Assembly: GCF_014646255.1 (NCBI RefSeq)
Contig: NZ_BMNC01000027.1
Coordinates: 1 to 64,000, forward strand
Source: Lentzea pudingi
GTDB lineage: Bacteria; Actinomycetota; Actinomycetes; Mycobacteriales; Pseudonocardiaceae
Direction: 5' to 3'
Length of the DNA: 64,000 bases
The translations under genes were made by a program, and so were the position numbers. A model generated the notes under the pieces. The model was not told the DNA's origin. It searched no databases and was given only the letters and a program-made list of their open reading frames with translations. Each line of letters begins with the position of its first letter. The stretch's first letter is position 1. Shown here piece by piece: positions 26,058 to 34,343 of the stretch.

Positions 26058-29000
26058 GTGGCCACACGGCCTCCGGTCGGACTGCCGAAACTGTCCCGAC
26101 GCAGCCGAATACTGCTCATCGTCGGTGTTGTGCTCCTGTTCGGTCTCATCACGGGATCGCGGCTGCTCGACACCTACGTGAACTGGCTGTGGTTCGGCGA
26201 GGTGAAATTCCGCGACGTCTACAGCACGGTTCTGCTCACCCGGCTGGGGCTGTTCGTGGCCGTCGGGCTCGTGGTCGGCGGCATCGTCGGCCTGAACCTC
26301 CTGCTCGCCTACCGGGCGCGGCCGGTGTTCGTGCCGGTGTCCGGGCCGGACGACCCGGTGGCGCGCTACCGCACCGTCGTGATGCGGCGGATGCGGTTGT
26401 TCTCGATCGGCATCCCCGTCTTCGTCGGCCTGATCGCGGGCGCGTCGGCGCAGAACGACTGGGAGCACGTCCAGCTGTTCCTGAACTCGCAGCCGTTCGG
26501 CGTGACCGACCCGCAGTTCGGGCACGACATCGGCTTCTACGCGTTCCAGCTGCCGTTCTACGAGTGGCTGCTGTCGTGGCTGTTCATCACGGTCGCGGTG
26601 TCGTTCATCGGCGCGGTGATCGCGCACTACCTGTTCGGCGGCATCCGGCTGGCCGGTCGCGGCGGTCAGCTCTCCGGTCCCGCGCGGCTGCACCTGGCGC
26701 TCGTCGCCGGCACGTTCGTGCTGCTGAAGGCCGTCGCGTACTTCTTCGACCGGTACACGCTGCTGCTGCACGAGAACGAGAAGTTCGTCGGCGCGAGCTA
26801 CACCGACCTCAACGCGGTGCTGCCGGCCAAGCTGATCCTGCTGTGCATCGCGGTGTTCTGCGCCGTCGCGTTCTTCGCGGGCGCGTTCATGCGCAACGTG
26901 CAGCTGCCCGCCATCGCTACCGTGCTGCTGGTGCTGTCGAGCGTGCTCGTCGGCGCGGCGTGGCCCGCGGTGCTGGAGCAGTTCTCGGTCAAGCCGAACG
27001 CCATCCAGAAGGAAGCCGAGTCGATCACGCGCAACATCGCGGCGACGAGGCAGTCGTTCGGGCTGACCGACGACAAGGTCGAGACGAAGCCGTACGACGG
27101 CAAGCAGAACGTCACCAACGACCAGCTCAAGGTCAACGACGCGGGCACCCTGGGCAACATCCGCCTGCTCGACCCGGCCGTGCTGGCGCGCACCTTCACG
27201 CAGTTCCAGCAGCTGCGGCCGTTCTACGGCTTCCCGAACAAGCTCGACGTCGACCGGTACACAGTGGACGGAAAGCTGCGCGACTACATCGTCGCGGTGC
27301 GCGAGCTGAAGCTCGACAGCCTGCCGCAGGGCCAGCGCGACTGGATCAACCAGCACCTCATCTACACGCACGGCAACGGCTTCGTCTACGCCGAGGCGAA
27401 CAAGGTGAACGCGGTCGCCGACGAGTCCAACGGCGGCTACCCGGACTTCAAGACCGGTGAGGTCAAGTCCAACGGCGACGTCGGCAACGACCCCAAGGGC
27501 ATCAAGGTCGACCAGCCGCGCACGTACTACGGCGAGCTGTTCGGCCAGAACGACTACTCGATCGTGGGCGGCCGCCCGGCCGGCTCGGCGGCGGAGTACG
27601 ACACGGACGCCAAGTCCTACACCTACACCGGTGGCGGCGGCGTCCCGATCGGCAGCCTGTTCAACAAGCTCGCCTTCGCGGCGTACTACGGCGAGCGCAA
27701 CATCCTCTTCAACCAGTCGATCGCGGACGACTCGAAGATCCTGTTCAAGCGCACCCCGCGCGACCGCGTGCAGTCCGTCGCGCCGTGGCTCACGGTGGAC
27801 AGCGACCCGTACCCGGCCGTCGTCAACGGCCGCATCACGTGGATCGTCGACGGGTACACCACGCTCGAGAACTACCCGTACGCGCAGCGCACCCAGCTCG
27901 GTGACGCGACGAACGACTCGCTCACCGCGGACGGCGTCGTCATCTCGCAGGTCAACAAGCCCGTCAACTACATCCGCAACTCGGTCAAGGCCACTGTGGA
28001 CGCGTACGACGGCTCGGTGAACCTGTACCAGATCGACGACAAGGACCCGGTCCTCAAGGCGTGGATGGGCGTCTTCCCGAACACGGTGAAGCCGGGCAGC
28101 GAGATCTCCACCGAGCTGCGCCAGCACTTCCGCTACCCCGAGGACCTGTTCAAGGTGCAGCGGCAGATCCTGTCGAAGTACCACGTCTCGTCGCCGTCGG
28201 ACTTCTACTCCGGTGTCGCCTACTGGGCGCCGCCGCAGGACCCGACGATCGACAACGTGACCACGGCCGACGCCCAGCGCGACGCGGCGAGCAAGCGCCG
28301 TGACGCCCAGCCGCCGTTCTACGTCCTCGCCGGTGACCCGAGCGACCCGAGCAAGGTCCGCTTCCAGCTGACCAGCCCGCTCGTGCGTGAGAACCGGGAG
28401 TTCATGGCGGCCCACGTCTCGGTCGGATCCGATCCGGACAACTACGGGAAGATCAGCGTCCTGCAGCTCAACCAGGACGCGAAGGGCCCGCAGCAGATCC
28501 AGACGCAGTTCCTCACGTCGGACAACGTCAGTCGCGAGCTCAACCTGCTGACCCAGCAGAAGACGACGGTCGTCTACGGCAACCTGCTCACGTTGCCCGT
28601 GGGCGGAGCGCTGCTCTACGTCGAACCCGTCTACATCGAGCGCGCGTCGAACAACACGTCGTACCCGCAGCTGTCGAAGGTGCTCGTCTGGTACGGCGAC
28701 CGGGTCGGCTACGCGTCCACGCTGAACGAGGCGCTGGACCAGGTGCTCAGCGGTGCCGGCTCGGTCGTGCCGCCGCCGAGCGACAACAGCAACGGCAACG
28801 GCCAGACCTCCACGCCACCGTCCACGACGCCGCCTGCGAACAGTGCGCTCAGCGCTGAGCTGCAGAAGGCCGTCAACGACATCGACGCGGCGCTGGCCGA
28901 CATCAAGAGGGCGCAGACGAGCGGGAACTTCACCGAGCTCGGCCAGGCCTACGCCAAGCTGGACGACGCCTCGAAGAGGTTCAAGCAGTACAACACCGGT

Positions 29001-29063
29001 GCGCCGGCCGCGCCGCCGACGGGCCAGTCGTCGGTTGTGCCGAGCCCCACACCGTCTGGCTGA
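26058..29063 (+). CDS. UPF0182 family large membrane protein (Rv3193c-like)
   Basis: A 1001-aa protein. The first 300 residues hold about seven membrane helices (the first at LLIVGVVLLFGLITG, with the family DTYVNWLWFGEV after it). Residues 300-880 form a large extracytoplasmic domain with NPDIS-like family blocks such as QQLRPFYGFPNKLDVDRY and TPRDRVQSVAPWL. A Ser/Pro/Asn-rich linker (about 890-930) and a short helical tail follow. The GTG at 26058 has AGGAG upstream. Family function is unknown. One CCACTGTGGAC motif lies at 27989, using the rare ACT codon. Confidence 0.92.
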   Translation: MATRPPVGLPKLSRRSRILLIVGVVLLFGLITGSRLLDTYVNWLWFGEVKFRDVYSTVLLTRLGLFVAVGLVVGGIVGLNLLLAYRARPVFVPVSGPDDPVARYRTVVMRRMRLFSIGIPVFVGLIAGASAQNDWEHVQLFLNSQPFGVTDPQFGHDIGFYAFQLPFYEWLLSWLFITVAVSFIGAVIAHYLFGGIRLAGRGGQLSGPARLHLALVAGTFVLLKAVAYFFDRYTLLLHENEKFVGASYTDLNAVLPAKLILLCIAVFCAVAFFAGAFMRNVQLPAIATVLLVLSSVLVGAAWPAVLEQFSVKPNAIQKEAESITRNIAATRQSFGLTDDKVETKPYDGKQNVTNDQLKVNDAGTLGNIRLLDPAVLARTFTQFQQLRPFYGFPNKLDVDRYTVDGKLRDYIVAVRELKLDSLPQGQRDWINQHLIYTHGNGFVYAEANKVNAVADESNGGYPDFKTGEVKSNGDVGNDPKGIKVDQPRTYYGELFGQNDYSIVGGRPAGSAAEYDTDAKSYTYTGGGGVPIGSLFNKLAFAAYYGERNILFNQSIADDSKILFKRTPRDRVQSVAPWLTVDSDPYPAVVNGRITWIVDGYTTLENYPYAQRTQLGDATNDSLTADGVVISQVNKPVNYIRNSVKATVDAYDGSVNLYQIDDKDPVLKAWMGVFPNTVKPGSEISTELRQHFRYPEDLFKVQRQILSKYHVSSPSDFYSGVAYWAPPQDPTIDNVTTADAQRDAASKRRDAQPPFYVLAGDPSDPSKVRFQLTSPLVRENREFMAAHVSVGSDPDNYGKISVLQLNQDAKGPQQIQTQFLTSDNVSRELNLLTQQKTTVVYGNLLTLPVGGALLYVEPVYIERASNNTSYPQLSKVLVWYGDRVGYASTLNEALDQVLSGAGSVVPPPSDNSNGNGQTSTPPSTTPPANSALSAELQKAVNDIDAALADIKRAQTSGNFTELGQAYAKLDDASKRFKQYNTGAPAAPPTGQSSVVPSPTPSG

Positions 29064-29072
29064 CCTACCGAT

Positions 29073-29102
29073 TTGCTTTATCCGCTCCGTCCCGCGTAAG
29101 GT
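29073..29102 (+). promoter_or_regulatory. Promoter for initiator tRNA copy 1
   Basis: TTGCTT (29073-29078) and TAAGGT (29097-29102) are 18 bp apart and would start transcription about 6 nt before the tRNA. Confidence 0.55.
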
Positions 29103-29114
29103 TCTAATTACCGA

Positions 29115-29188
29115 CGCGGGGTGGAGCAGCTCGGTAGCTCGCTGGGCTCATAACCCAGAGGTCGCAGGTTCAAATCCTGTCCCCGCTA
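29115..29188 (+). tRNA. tRNA-fMet (CAT), copy 1
   Basis: The sequence CGCGGGGTGGAGCAGCTCGG begins a 74-nt cloverleaf with anticodon CAT in GGGCTCATAACCC. The three consecutive G-C pairs of the anticodon stem and the unpaired C1 are initiator-tRNA features. CCA is not encoded. The sequence is identical to the copy at 29439. Confidence 0.95.
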
Positions 29189-29195
29189 CAAGGCA

Positions 29196-29233
29196 GAAGC
29201 CCGGAACCATCAGGTTCCGGGCTTCTTGCTTTT
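29196..29233 (+). terminator. Terminator after tRNA-fMet copy 1
   Basis: GAAGCCCGGAACC (29196) and GGTTCCGGGCTTC (29213-29225) pair across ATCA and are followed by TTGCTTTT. Confidence 0.88.
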
Positions 29234-29438
29234 CTGCAACTGCATCCGCCGCCGCACGGTCATGACTTTTGTTCGAACCGAGGCCTGTCCGGCAATCCTC
29301 GGCCCAACGGTCGCCTGTAGCGCACACGCTGCCTCTGACCTGCGGGGATGCGGTTAGAGGGGGGTGGTGGAAAAGCGGTTTTCGGAGGGTGTAGAGTTCT
29401 CCTTACAACAGCAAGACAGCAACACAAGTTAGAAGCGG

Positions 29439-29512
29439 CGCGGGGTGGAGCAGCTCGGTAGCTCGCTGGGCTCATAACCCAGAGGTCGCAGGTTCAAATC
29501 CTGTCCCCGCTA
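29439..29512 (+). tRNA. tRNA-fMet (CAT), copy 2
   Basis: This is a second, identical 74-nt initiator tRNA 324 bp after the first. It has its own upstream region (TAGAGT at about 29391 may be its -10) and its own terminator, so the two copies are separate transcription units. The 250 bp between them show no gene. Confidence 0.95.
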
Positions 29513-29520
29513 CTAACGTC

Positions 29521-29564
29521 AAGAAGGCCTGTTCGCGGAGATCGCGAACAGGCCTTCTTCGTTT
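29521..29564 (+). terminator. Terminator after tRNA-fMet copy 2
   Basis: A perfect 17-bp stem (29521-29537 with 29543-29559) is followed by CGTTTT. Confidence 0.9.
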
Positions 29565-29639
29565 TGTGTTGAGGGATGTGCCCCTGCGGGCCGGTGCCGG
29601 GGGCGAACCCCCGGACTCGTGGGCGGGCCGTCGGGTCGT

Positions 29640-29849
29640 TCAGGTCATGTTCTCCGCCCAGTACTGCGCGCACAGCATGCTGGAGCAGATGCGGCCCTGT
29701 CCGCTGACGGTGCGGTGCTTGCGGATCTGCTTGCCGCAGACCATGCACTCGTCCTTGCCGGCCTGCTCCGGGATGCCTCCCGTCACCCACGCCCTGGTGT
29801 GCGCCGCCACCTTCTTGTGGTCCAGCCACTTCAAGTTCAGGTTCTTCAC
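29640..29849 (-). CDS. Small Cys-containing hypothetical protein
   Basis: A 69-aa protein with a basic first half (VKNLNLKWLDHKKVAAHTRAW covers its start) and a possible zinc site in the second half (CMVC, then CSSMLC). The GTG at 29849 has GGAGG nine bases upstream, better supported than the in-frame ATG at 29897. Function unknown. Confidence 0.55.
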   Translation of the reverse strand: MKNLNLKWLDHKKVAAHTRAWVTGGIPEQAGKDECMVCGKQIRKHRTVSGQGRICSSMLCAQYWAENMT

Positions 29850-30173
29850 GGTCCCCGACCTCCGTCGTCCAACTGCGCCGTTCCTGGCAGTAATCATTTT
29901 CCTGGAACTTCAGGCGTGGGAAAGGGGTCCGCGCGTACATCACCAGGTCGTGCGACGCCGGACCCCGACCGTCCATTCGGGTGGCTTCGGCCGGTGAGAC
30001 CCGTACCGCCGATCGAGTGAGAGCGGGGGACTTTCGTTTCTGCGAAAGGACTTTTCCATCCGGGATGGACACAGACGGTCAAGAGGCCAAACGCGTGAGG
30101 CTCGGAAACTGCCGCTTACTCAGCGGAACTTTTCGTTGCTCCGCATGGCCCATCAGACTAGCCCGGTGATCAG
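29850..30173. other. Intergenic region, no gene seen
   Basis: No supported coding frame. A short hairpin CTTTCG-TTTCTG-CGAAAG followed by GACTTTT lies near 30030-30055 and could be a weak terminator. Confidence 0.4.
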
Positions 30174-30208
30174 CCACTGTGGACAGAACGGCTGACCATT
30201 GTGGACAG
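30174..30208 (+). promoter_or_regulatory. Direct-repeat operator candidate upstream of the PadR gene
   Basis: CCACTGTGGACAG (30174-30186) and CCATTGTGGACAG (30196-30208) are 13-mers with one mismatch, 22 bp apart (two helical turns), 30 bp before the PadR-like start. They are also two of five copies of CCAYTGTGGAC in the window. Confidence 0.5.
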
Positions 30209-30237
30209 CTTCCCCCGGACGTGGGAACGTTGCTGGT

Positions 30238-30738
30238 GTGTCAGACCTGAATGCGACCGCAGCCGCCCTGCTCGGGCTGCTGCACGACGGACCCAAGACC
30301 GGTGGCCAGTTGGTGGCGGAGGCAGGAGACCGCTTCGGCGCGTTCTTCAGCGTGACCCGCTCCCAGGTGTACCGCGAGCTGCCCGCGCTGGCGGACCTCG
30401 GCCTGCTGCGCCTCGGCAAGCAGGGACCGCGGTCCAGCCAGCAGTACGTGCTGACTGCCGCGGGCAAGAAGGCCTTCAAGAACTGGCTGCTGTCCGAGCC
30501 GGGCCCGGACCACCTGCGCAGCCCGCTCATCCTGCGCCTGGTGCACGCCGGTTCGCTGACCGCGAAGCAGCGTGAGTCCCTGATCACGACCGCGCGTTCG
30601 ACGTACGGTCAGGAACAGGAGAGCGCGAAGAGCGCGGCCAAGACGGCGGAGGACCCCTACGCCAAGGCGGTGGCCGAGTTCGGTCTCGCTCACGCGAAGG
30701 CCGTTCTCAAGCTGCTGGACGCCATCCCCACGGCCTGA
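30238..30738 (+). CDS. PadR family transcriptional regulator
   Basis: A 166-aa regulator. Residues 5-80 are the PadR winged helix (ATAAALLGLLHDGPKTGGQL, then VTRSQVYRELPALADLGLL and SSQQYVLTAAGKKAF). Residues 90-166 are a helical dimerisation region. PadR proteins usually repress neighbouring efflux or detoxification genes, but none is adjacent, so it may regulate itself through the two repeats just upstream. GTG 30238 begins the conserved domain with almost no leader. Confidence 0.85.
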   Translation: MSDLNATAAALLGLLHDGPKTGGQLVAEAGDRFGAFFSVTRSQVYRELPALADLGLLRLGKQGPRSSQQYVLTAAGKKAFKNWLLSEPGPDHLRSPLILRLVHAGSLTAKQRESLITTARSTYGQEQESAKSAAKTAEDPYAKAVAEFGLAHAKAVLKLLDAIPTA

Positions 30739-30790
30739 TCGTGACGGCCGTGGACTGACGCCGGTCGCTTCCGGCGCCTGGCGGGGCGTG

Positions 30791-30919
30791 CGCGGTACCG
30801 GCCCGGTACCGCGATGCTGCTGCCTGGACGCCGGAAGCGCGCGACGCCGGTCCACGGCCACCGCGCCGAGAGCGCCAGCACGCACCGGTCGCGACCGGTG
30901 GCCGGTGCTGGCGTAATCT
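30791..30919 (+). promoter_or_regulatory. Two perfect palindromes and a -10 box upstream of prfB
   Basis: A 23-bp palindrome (30791-30813; CGCGGTACCGG, a central C, then its complement) follows the PadR gene. A second, CACCGGTCGCGACCGGTG (30883-30900), overlaps where a -35 would be for TAATCT (30914-30919). TAATCT is 6 nt before the prfB GTG, which suggests a leaderless mRNA. The first palindrome may be a terminator, the second an operator. Confidence 0.5.
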
Positions 30920-30925
30920 TTTTGC

Positions 30926-32029
30926 GTGAACCCGGACGTCGAAGCAGACATCAAGGAACTCTCCGCGACGCTCTCGAGCATCGAGGCGGTGCTGGACCTC
31001 GATGCGTTGCGCGCCGCTGTCGCGGACCTGGAGGCGCAGGCGACCCGCCCCGACCTCTGGGACGACCAGGAGAAGGCGCAGAAGGTCACCAGCCAGCTCT
31101 CCCACAAGCAGGGCGAGCTGCGTCGCGTAACCGGCCTGCGCCAGCGCCTCGACGACCTGCCGTTGCTGTACGAACTGGCGGAAGAGGCCGAGGACGCCGA
31201 AGCGGCGGCCGACGCGGACACCGACCGCGCCAAGCTGCGCGAGGAGATCGCGAGCCTCGAGGTGCGCACGCTGCTGTCCGGCGAGTACGACGAGCGCAAC
31301 GCGCTCATCACCATCCGCGCCGAAGCCGGTGGCGTCGACGCCGCGGACTTCGCCGAGATGCTGCTGCGCATGTACTCGCGCTGGGCCGAGCGCCACAACT
31401 ACGGCGTCGACGTGTTCGACACGTCCTACGCCGAAGAGGCGGGCATCAAGTCCGCCACGTTCCGCGTCAGCGCGCCCTACGCCTACGGCACGTTGAGCGT
31501 CGAGCAGGGCACGCACCGCCTCGTGCGCATTTCGCCGTTCGACAACCAGGGCCGCCGCCAGACGTCGTTCGCCGGCGTCGAGGTGGTGCCCGTCGTCGAG
31601 CAGACCGACCACGTCGAGATCGACGAGAAGGACCTGCGCGTCGACGTCTACCGCTCGTCCGGCCCCGGCGGCCAGGGCGTCAACACGACCGACTCGGCGG
31701 TGCGCCTCACGCACATCCCGACCGGCATCGTCGTGTCCTGCCAGAACGAGCGCTCGCAGCTGCAGAACAAGGCCACGGCCATGAACGTCCTGCAGGCGAA
31801 GCTGCTCGAGCGCCGCCGGCAGGAGGAGCAGGCGAAGATGGACGCGCTGAAGGACTCCGGCTCCAGCTGGGGCAACCAGATGCGCTCCTACGTGCTGCAC
31901 CCGTACCAGATGGTCAAGGACCTGCGGAACAACCACGAGGTCGGCAACCCGTCCGCGGTGCTCGACGGCGAGATCGACGACTTCCTCGAGGCCGGCATCC
32001 GGTGGCGCAAGCAGTCCCAGCAGGGATAG
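30926..32029 (+). CDS. prfB: Peptide chain release factor 2
   Basis: A 367-aa release factor that recognises UGA and UAA stop codons. The tripeptide anticodon SPF is in LVRISPFDNQGRR. The catalytic GGQ is in SSGPGGQGVNTTDSAVR. The frame is continuous from the GTG at 30926. There is no in-frame UGA near codon 25, so the programmed +1 frameshift of many bacteria is absent here, as is usual in actinobacteria. It is followed by ftsE, ftsX, smpB and ssrA. Confidence 0.96.
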   Translation: MNPDVEADIKELSATLSSIEAVLDLDALRAAVADLEAQATRPDLWDDQEKAQKVTSQLSHKQGELRRVTGLRQRLDDLPLLYELAEEAEDAEAAADADTDRAKLREEIASLEVRTLLSGEYDERNALITIRAEAGGVDAADFAEMLLRMYSRWAERHNYGVDVFDTSYAEEAGIKSATFRVSAPYAYGTLSVEQGTHRLVRISPFDNQGRRQTSFAGVEVVPVVEQTDHVEIDEKDLRVDVYRSSGPGGQGVNTTDSAVRLTHIPTGIVVSCQNERSQLQNKATAMNVLQAKLLERRRQEEQAKMDALKDSGSSWGNQMRSYVLHPYQMVKDLRNNHEVGNPSAVLDGEIDDFLEAGIRWRKQSQQG

Positions 32030-32045
32030 CCCACAGCTGAGGTCG

Positions 32046-32090
32046 AAGAGCACGTTCAGCCCCGAACGAGGGCCGGACGTGCTCTTTTCG
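32046..32090 (+). terminator. Terminator after prfB
   Basis: AAGAGCACGT (32046-32055) pairs with ACGTGCTCTT (32077-32086) and is followed by TTCG, separating prfB from ftsE. Confidence 0.75.
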
Positions 32091-32203
32091 TGAACGGGTC
32101 GTGCCTGGTCGGACACGCCGCGTCGAGGTTCCAGCCGCCCTTCCGGGGCTCGAAGTTAACCGGAACGGGGGCTTTACCCCGGCCATGAGTAGACTCGCGC
32201 CTC

Positions 32204-32893
32204 GTGATTCGTCTCGAACACGTTTCCAAGGTCTACAAGACCTCCACGCGTCCTGCGCTCGACGACGTGTCCGTCGAGATGGAGAAGGGCGAGTTCGTCT
32301 TCCTGATCGGGCCCTCGGGCTCCGGCAAGTCGACGTTCCTGCGCCTGCTGCTGCGCGAAGAGGTGCCGACCAGGGGACGCGTCTACGTCTCCAACTTCGA
32401 CGTCGCCAAGATGTCGCGGCGCAGGGTCCCCCGCCTGCGGCAGTCGATCGGCTGCGTGTTCCAGGACTTCCGTCTTCTGCCCACGAAGACGGTGGCGGAG
32501 AACGTCGCCTTCGCGCTCGAGGTCATCGGCAAGCCCCGCAACACCATCGTCAAGGTGGTGCCGGAGGTGCTGCAGCTGGTGGGCCTCGACGGCAAGGAGG
32601 ACAGGTTCCCGACCGAGCTGTCAGGTGGTGAGCAGCAGCGCGTCGCGATCGCCCGTGCGTTCGTGAACCGCCCGCTGGTGCTGATCGCCGACGAGCCGAC
32701 CGGAAACCTGGACCCCGACACGAGCCAGGACATCATGTTGCTGCTGGAGCGGATCAACCGCACTGGCACGACCGTCATCATGGCCACCCACGACCACGGC
32801 ATCGTCGACTCGATGCGCCGCCGAGTGGTTGAGCTGTCGTACGGCAAGGTCGTCCGCGATGACGCGCGTGGCGTTTACGGCGTTGGCCGTTAA
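32204..32893 (+). CDS. ftsE: Cell division ATP-binding protein FtsE
   Basis: A 229-aa ABC ATPase that with FtsX activates peptidoglycan hydrolases at the septum. Walker A is GPSGSGKST (about residues 36-44). The Q-loop is in VFQDFRLLPTKTVAENV, the signature LSGGEQQRVAIARA, Walker B VLIADEPTGNLDP and the H-loop MATHDHGIVD. The GTG at 32204 has TAGACT about 10 nt upstream, compatible with a leaderless transcript. ftsX follows 40 bp later. Confidence 0.96.
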   Translation: MIRLEHVSKVYKTSTRPALDDVSVEMEKGEFVFLIGPSGSGKSTFLRLLLREEVPTRGRVYVSNFDVAKMSRRRVPRLRQSIGCVFQDFRLLPTKTVAENVAFALEVIGKPRNTIVKVVPEVLQLVGLDGKEDRFPTELSGGEQQRVAIARAFVNRPLVLIADEPTGNLDPDTSQDIMLLLERINRTGTTVIMATHDHGIVDSMRRRVVELSYGKVVRDDARGVYGVGR

Positions 32894-32933
32894 GCGCTCC
32901 TAGTCCCCGAAACCCCAAGGAACCCCGCCCCCG

Positions 32934-33836
32934 ATGCGTACCAGCTTCGTGTTCAGCGAGGTCATCACCGGACTTCGCCGGAACGTCACGATGACGATCG
33001 CGATGATCCTCACGACCGCCATCTCGCTCGGGCTGCTCGGCGGTGGTCTGCTCGTCGTCCGCATGGTCGACAAGATGCAGGCCAACTACGCGGGCAAGCT
33101 CGAGGTCTCCCTGCTGCTGACGAACGATGTCAGCGCCAACGACAAGGACTGCACACAGCAGCCGTGCGCGGGCCTGCGTTCCGCCCTGGAGCAGACGTCC
33201 GGCGTCGAGACCGTGGTGTTCCAGAACCGCGACGAGGGCTTCGAGCGCTTCAAGCGCATCTTCGAGGCCCAGCCGGAACTGCTCAAGCTCGCGCGTCCCG
33301 AAGCCATCCCGGCGACGATCCGCGTGAAGCTGGAGGACCCGGAGCGCACCGACGTCATCAAGCAGGCCTTCGAGGGCAAGCCGGGGGTGAAGGCCGTCGA
33401 CGACCAGGGCAAGTTCCTCGACCGGTTCTTCGAGATTCTCAACGGCATCCGTGACGGCGCGCTCATCCTCGCGCTCATCCAGGCGTTCGCCGCGTTGCTG
33501 CTGATCTCGAACACCATCCAGGTGTCGGCGTTCACCCGCCGGGTCGAAGTCGGCATCATGCGCCTGGTCGGCGCGACCCGCTGGTACACGCAGCTGCCCT
33601 TCCTCATCGAGGCGGTCGTGGCCGGCATCGTGGGCGCTGTCTGCGCGGTCGTCCTCCTGGTGCTGGCGAAGGCGTTCTTCCTCGACCGGGTCACCGGAAA
33701 CCTCACGGAGTCGGGCATCATCCCGCCCACCGGGTACCTGGACATCCTGATCGTGTCGCCCTGGCTGTTCCTCGTCGCGATAGTCATCTCGGCGACGACC
33801 GGCTACGTGACACTGCGTCTCTACGTGCGCCTTTAA
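32934..33836 (+). CDS. ftsX: Cell division protein FtsX
   Basis: A 300-aa permease-like partner of FtsE. The N-terminal helix is at residues 20-45 (MILTTAISLGLLGGGLLVV). A large extracellular loop (about 46-165) contains two cysteines in DCTQQPC. Three further helices follow near residues 178-200, 225-250 and 275-295. The conserved NTIQVSAFTRRVEVGIMRLVGA stretch spans the cytoplasmic coupling region (two overlapping blocks). It senses or transmits ATP hydrolysis to extracellular hydrolases. Confidence 0.95.
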   Translation: MRTSFVFSEVITGLRRNVTMTIAMILTTAISLGLLGGGLLVVRMVDKMQANYAGKLEVSLLLTNDVSANDKDCTQQPCAGLRSALEQTSGVETVVFQNRDEGFERFKRIFEAQPELLKLARPEAIPATIRVKLEDPERTDVIKQAFEGKPGVKAVDDQGKFLDRFFEILNGIRDGALILALIQAFAALLLISNTIQVSAFTRRVEVGIMRLVGATRWYTQLPFLIEAVVAGIVGAVCAVVLLVLAKAFFLDRVTGNLTESGIIPPTGYLDILIVSPWLFLVAIVISATTGYVTLRLYVRL

Positions 33837-33866
33837 GTATTTTGCCGAGCATTTAGACTGGTCGTC

Positions 33867-34343
33867 ATGGTCAAGGAACGCGGGCAGAAGGTCATCGCGT
33901 CGAACCGCAAGGCTCGGCACGACTGGTCCATTCTGGACACCTACGAGGCGGGCATTCAGCTCGTCGGCACCGAGGTGAAGAGCCTGCGCATGGGACGGGC
34001 GTCCCTCGTGGACGCCTTCGCCCAGGTCGACGACGGCGAAATCTGGCTGCACGCGCTGCACATCCCGGAGTACGTCGCGGGCACCTGGACGAACCACGAG
34101 GTCCGGCGCAAGCGCAAGCTCCTGCTGCACAAGGCGGAGATCGAGCGGCTGATCGGCAAGACCAAGGAGTCCGGTCTGTCGCTCGTGCCGCTGCAGATGT
34201 ACTTCAAGGACGGGTACGTCAAGGTCGAGATCGCGCTCGCGAAGGGCAAGAAGTCCTACGACAAGCGCCAGGACCTGGCCAAGCGCGACGCGAACCGCGA
34301 GATCGCGAAGGCGCACGGCCGGGCCCTGAAGGGTCGCTACTGA
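33867..34343 (+). CDS. smpB: SsrA-binding protein SmpB
   Basis: A 158-aa RNA-binding protein that delivers tmRNA to stalled ribosomes. The start NRKARHDWSILDTYEAGI, the GTEVKSLRMGRASL block and the C-terminal KGKKSYDKRQDLAKRDANRE are typical. Its partner tmRNA gene lies 2.8 kb downstream. The stop overlaps the next gene's ATG (TGATG). Confidence 0.96.
   Translation: MVKERGQKVIASNRKARHDWSILDTYEAGIQLVGTEVKSLRMGRASLVDAFAQVDDGEIWLHALHIPEYVAGTWTNHEVRRKRKLLLHKAEIERLIGKTKESGLSLVPLQMYFKDGYVKVEIALAKGKKSYDKRQDLAKRDANREIAKAHGRALKGRY

Noticed and set aside
25980..28415. 811-codon minus-strand frame opposite UPF0182
   Set aside because: Shadow frame; low-complexity Arg/Val/Asp protein, no motif.
30926..31100. 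Programmed frameshift in prfB
   Set aside because: No in-frame UGA exists near codon 25; the frame is continuous.
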